A stretch of DNA of 41,901 nt from an uncultured bacterium (GTDB lineage Bacteria > Verrucomicrobiota > Kiritimatiellia > PWTM01), in contig CALGXT010000039.1 in the NCBI GenBank assembly GCA_937935255.1, positions 1 to 41,901 of the forward strand. The letters run 5' to 3'. The translations under genes were made by a program, and so were the position numbers. The notes under the pieces were generated by a model that worked only from the letters and a program-made list of their open reading frames with translations, was not told the DNA's origin and did not search any database. Of this stretch, positions 39,198-41,901 are shown one piece after another. Numbering within the stretch: position 1 is the stretch's first letter; each line of letters starts with the position of its first letter.

Positions 39198-41591
39198 TTA
39201 TATTTTTTTTGTGAGGCGCACGGTCGCGATTTGCCGAGGTTGAAGCTCGATTTCGATCGGCGCGCCGACGACGGGGCCGAAAAGCCGGGCCGTGACCGCG
39301 CGACCGTCGGTTTCCTGAATCCGAACTTCGACGGCGGCGCCCGGGTCCGCGGGCCGGACCGACAGCACGCTAGCCGAATCCGGCTCGACGCGGAGGCCCT
39401 CCCGCTCACGGGGCCGGTCGCCCGCGTGCGCGCTGTCCATCAAGACGATCGGCGGAATCTGAAACTCCTCGGCCAGCCGCGTCAGCGCGCCCGCGCTCCA
39501 CCCGCGCCGCAGCGCCCGCAACAGAAAACGCCGCTCCTGCCAACCTTGATCCAGAAACGCGACGTTCGCGGTGTCTTTGTACCCGAACGGCGGATGCTCC
39601 GCGTGCGGCACGCCGCGCGCCAGCGCGAAGCGCAAGACCCCGCCCTCGGCCGAATGGCTATAGGTCGCATCGTTGCACACCGCCAGCGCCGCGCGATCGC
39701 CCGCCCCTTCGCCTTGCAACACCACCCAGTCGTGACACGGAAATTCCGAGCCGTCCGCCGGACGCTCGGCGATCTCCGCCGGCATTTTCGCCCGCAGCGA
39801 AGTCGCCGTGAGCCGCGTCGGAATTTCGAGGCGAAGCTGCGCGCGCCGCTCCTGCCAGTTGAAGCGCAGCCGGAGTTCAACATCCTCCGTATCCGACCAC
39901 CGCACGACGTCCATCCAGATTTCCGACGCCCCCCAGCGCGCTTTCTCGCGGACGACGGAAACGAGCGGCCCCGCGGCCAGAACCTCGCGGGAAAACACCG
40001 TGGGCCGACCGATCTCCTTCGTGTAGGCGCGCAGGCCGTGGCCCCAGGTGCTCGCCGTATCCTCGACGACCACACAGCCCGCCGAGCCGGCCAATAGGTT
40101 CTCCTTTTCGGAAGGGAAAACATCGAGCGCGGCGCCCGACCGCGTCGGCGGGGTCGCGTCTGGGTTCGCATTGTCGCCCGCGGCCGGCGACGAGCGCGAA
40201 CCTTCCGCGCGCTCGACGGGGCGCGTGCAGACGCGAAAAACGCGGTAGCCGCACGCCGGCAGCTCCACGCGGGCCGTCAGTTTTCCCCACGGGATTCCCC
40301 ATGGGCCGAAATTGGCGTCGGCGGGCAGCCATTGAATCGGCACGGCGGCGCCGTCCGGCGCCTCCAACGCGACGATTTCGTCCCGCGCATGGATGGCGCG
40401 GAAGGTGTCGAGCTGAATCGTCGCGCGGCGCGGCCACGGCAGCGGATTGAACGCGAAAAGCACACTGCCGGTCTCGCCGGCGGTGTCCGTGCGGCGCGCG
40501 ATGGAAGCCGCGTCGCGCAGGGCGCTCTGGCGCGCGTGCGCCTGCACGGCGCCGAAACGGTGCAGAATTTCATCCTGAACCGTCGCCACGCAAGTGCCCG
40601 CGAGGATGTCGTGAAATTGCAGATTCAGCAATTCCCACCACGCGTCGTCCAGCGCCGGCGTCCGCCCCGCGGCCGCGCCGGCGGACTCCGCGACGAACAA
40701 CGCCTTTTCCGCCGCGCGGTGCAGTCGCTTCACTTCGCCGTTCGCCGCATAGCAGCCGCGAAACACATACCCCAGTTCGCCGCGCCGCACCGGGAGCGTC
40801 GCGGCCGCGGGCGAAGCCAGCGCCGCGTCCAGAAACGCGCGCAGCGTGCTGAACCGGATTTCCGGCAGCGAGGGATCGCGCTGCAGTTCGCACACCCGGG
40901 CGATGTGTTCGCGGGTGGGGCCGCCGCCGTGATTGCCGACGCCGAACCACAGCGCGCCGACGTCGAAACCGGGCGCGAAACAGGTCTGCTCCGCCGCGCG
41001 CACGGCCTTCTCGATGTCGTCGGCAGTCGCCGCGTAGGATTGCGAATAACAGCCCGGAATACGGCAACCGAGCACGCGCGAGCCGTCGGGCCCTTCCCAC
41101 CAGAACAGGAGCGGCACGTCGGGATTGTCGTGCGGCTCCGGCCGCATGAAGACGTAGGCGTCCATCCCGGAGAGCCGCAGCAACTGCGGCAATCCGCCGC
41201 AGTGCCCGAAGGAGTCCGGATTGTAGCCGATCGAGGCCCGGCCTTGCGCGCCGAAGTCCGCCTCCATGAAACGGCGGGCGTATTCGGCCTGGCGGAGAAA
41301 GGATTCGGCGGAGGGCAGATTGCAATCGGCCTGCTCAACCCAGCCGCCGACGAATTCCCACCGACCCTCCGCCGCCGCTTTGCGAATGGATTCGTACAGC
41401 CGGGGATCGGTTTCCTTGATCCAGCGATAGGCCGCCGCGCTGGAACGCGTGAAACGGAACGACGGATGCTCCGCCTGCCGATCCATCGCGCTCTGGCAGG
41501 TGGTCAGCGTCTCCGCGACGCCGTCCCGCTGGGGCCAGAGCCAGACGGGGTCGAGATGGGCCTGCGAAATCAAATGAAGCACGCGACGCAT
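39198..41591 (-). CDS. Glycoside hydrolase family 38, alpha-mannosidase-like
   Basis: This 797-residue protein begins MRRVLHLISQAHLDPVWLW, with the zinc ligands H12 and D14 of family 38. The nucleophile-containing IGYNPDSFGH places D126 as the expected catalytic aspartate and H130 nearby. A helical middle region and beta-sandwich C-terminal domains follow. It lacks a signal peptide, so it is likely cytoplasmic and acts on small mannosides taken up by the cell. The ATG gives the family's usual start; a TTG 14 codons upstream is in frame. It is separated by 244 bp from the tRNA-Thr/tuf cluster and appears to be a single gene in this window. Exact substrate is unknown. Confidence 0.93.
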   Translation of the reverse strand: MRRVLHLISQAHLDPVWLWPQRDGVAETLTTCQSAMDRQAEHPSFRFTRSSAAAYRWIKETDPRLYESIRKAAAEGRWEFVGGWVEQADCNLPSAESFLRQAEYARRFMEADFGAQGRASIGYNPDSFGHCGGLPQLLRLSGMDAYVFMRPEPHDNPDVPLLFWWEGPDGSRVLGCRIPGCYSQSYAATADDIEKAVRAAEQTCFAPGFDVGALWFGVGNHGGGPTREHIARVCELQRDPSLPEIRFSTLRAFLDAALASPAAATLPVRRGELGYVFRGCYAANGEVKRLHRAAEKALFVAESAGAAAGRTPALDDAWWELLNLQFHDILAGTCVATVQDEILHRFGAVQAHARQSALRDAASIARRTDTAGETGSVLFAFNPLPWPRRATIQLDTFRAIHARDEIVALEAPDGAAVPIQWLPADANFGPWGIPWGKLTARVELPACGYRVFRVCTRPVERAEGSRSSPAAGDNANPDATPPTRSGAALDVFPSEKENLLAGSAGCVVVEDTASTWGHGLRAYTKEIGRPTVFSREVLAAGPLVSVVREKARWGASEIWMDVVRWSDTEDVELRLRFNWQERRAQLRLEIPTRLTATSLRAKMPAEIAERPADGSEFPCHDWVVLQGEGAGDRAALAVCNDATYSHSAEGGVLRFALARGVPHAEHPPFGYKDTANVAFLDQGWQERRFLLRALRRGWSAGALTRLAEEFQIPPIVLMDSAHAGDRPREREGLRVEPDSASVLSVRPADPGAAVEVRIQETDGRAVTARLFGPVVGAPIEIELQPRQIATVRLTKKI

Positions 41592-41790
41592 AGGCCCCAG
41601 TATTTTCGCGCAGCATTCGAACCGCAAGAGCAAACGCGCGTTCGCCGGCCCCGGGTTCGCAAATCCGCCTACGCCAAGGCGCTCACCACGGCGTCGGCGT
41701 TCCGTCGCCGGAGCTACAGCGATCGCCGAAGTTTACATGGGGACAGAGAATACGAAGCCGCGGGTCCGAGCTCGGCGCGAGAGCGCGCAG

Positions 41791-41810
41791 GGCTCGAGCT
41801 TGCTCGAGCC
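41791..41810. repeat. Perfect hairpin, sister of the 1581-1600 element
   Basis: Arms GGCTCGAGC and GCTCGAGCC enclose TT. It differs from the 1581-1600 hairpin by one compensated base pair and the loop bases. It lies 20 bp from dispersed repeat copy C. Confidence 0.55.
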
Positions 41811-41829
41811 GCAGAGGTCGGAAAGGTTT

Positions 41830-41886
41830 CACCGCGGAGGCGCGGAGGGCGCGGAGAAATGGTAGGGCGCGGCGGCCCGCCGCGCC
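41830..41886 (-). repeat. Dispersed hairpin repeat, copy C
   Basis: Reverse-orientation copy of the element at 60-116. The stem (41866-41875 with 41877-41886) and the adjoining GGTAG are identical in 26 of 26 bases, and about 50 of 57 match over the full unit. It is flanked by copies of ATGGGGAC at 41737 and 41894. Confidence 0.75.
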
Positions 41887-41901
41887 GGAAAATATGGGGA
41901 C

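Larger units (their letters stand above)
41592..41901. other. Intergenic region before the mannosidase gene
   Basis: The last 310 bases hold no gene I can support. They contain two hairpin elements (41791-41810 and 41830-41886) and ATGGGGAC twice, at 41737-41744 and at the window end 41894-41901. A weak promoter candidate for the mannosidase gene (TTGCGG and AATACT, 17 apart, next to the ATG) would give an almost leaderless mRNA and is not convincing. Confidence 0.5.

Noticed and set aside
41592-41633. Fourteen extra N-terminal codons for the mannosidase, starting at TTG
   Set aside because: The ATG at 41591 begins right at the conserved zinc-ligand region, and the extension (LLRFECCAKILGP) looks like non-coding sequence.

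Overview
The window is GC-rich bacterial chromosome in which every gene I can support lies on the minus strand, so the biological order runs from high to low coordinates. The core is one nearly unbroken run of housekeeping genes from about 38.95 kb down to 7.88 kb: tRNA-Thr, tuf, rpmG, tRNA-Trp, secE, nusG, rplK, rplA, rplJ, rplL, rpoB, rpoC, rpsL, rpsG, fusA, then the S10, spc and alpha ribosomal clusters ending in rpoA and rplQ. The secE-nusG-rplKAJL-rpoBC, str, S10, spc and alpha blocks, often separate in other bacteria, are fused here. Spacings are mostly under 40 bp and many junctions are 4-bp ATGA or GTGA overlaps, so transcription and translation are probably strongly coupled.

Downstream of rplQ comes a second close-packed set: eda (KDPG aldolase), thpR (RNA cyclic phosphodiesterase), recA, a Prc/Tsp periplasmic protease and surE, followed after a 283-bp gap by pyrE and then a TrpB2-type tryptophan synthase beta chain. 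Upstream of the ribosomal cluster, at the high-coordinate end, is a GH38 alpha-mannosidase-like gene. The gaps at both ends and around pyrE hold dispersed GC-rich hairpin repeats and other palindromes.

Taxonomy is inference only. GC content, an EF-Tu switch I that resembles what I recall from planctomycetes, an S12 variant, the TrpB2 gene and the dispersed hairpin repeats suggest a member of the Planctomycetota-Verrucomicrobiota-Chlamydiota superphylum, possibly Kiritimatiellota- or Lentisphaerota-like. No 16S rRNA gene is present to test this.

The most interesting signal is inside the translation genes. Three normally very conserved factors encoded here are atypical at functional sites. EF-G has lost both hallmark loops of the domain IV tip. 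IF-1 has lost the basic loop that contacts the 30S A site. EF-Tu has a 5-residue longer switch I without the usual Arg-Gly. In addition rpmD (L30) is missing from its standard place between rpsE and rplO. Regulatory signals I can see are a promoter before tRNA-Thr, one at the rpoC/rpsL junction, a near-consensus promoter inside the S10 cluster before rplV, several intercistronic hairpins (rplL-rpoB, rplJ-rplL, tuf-rpmG, rpsD-rpoA), and a phased pair of palindromes before pyrE. No CRISPR array, complete insertion sequence, phage gene or plus-strand gene could be supported.
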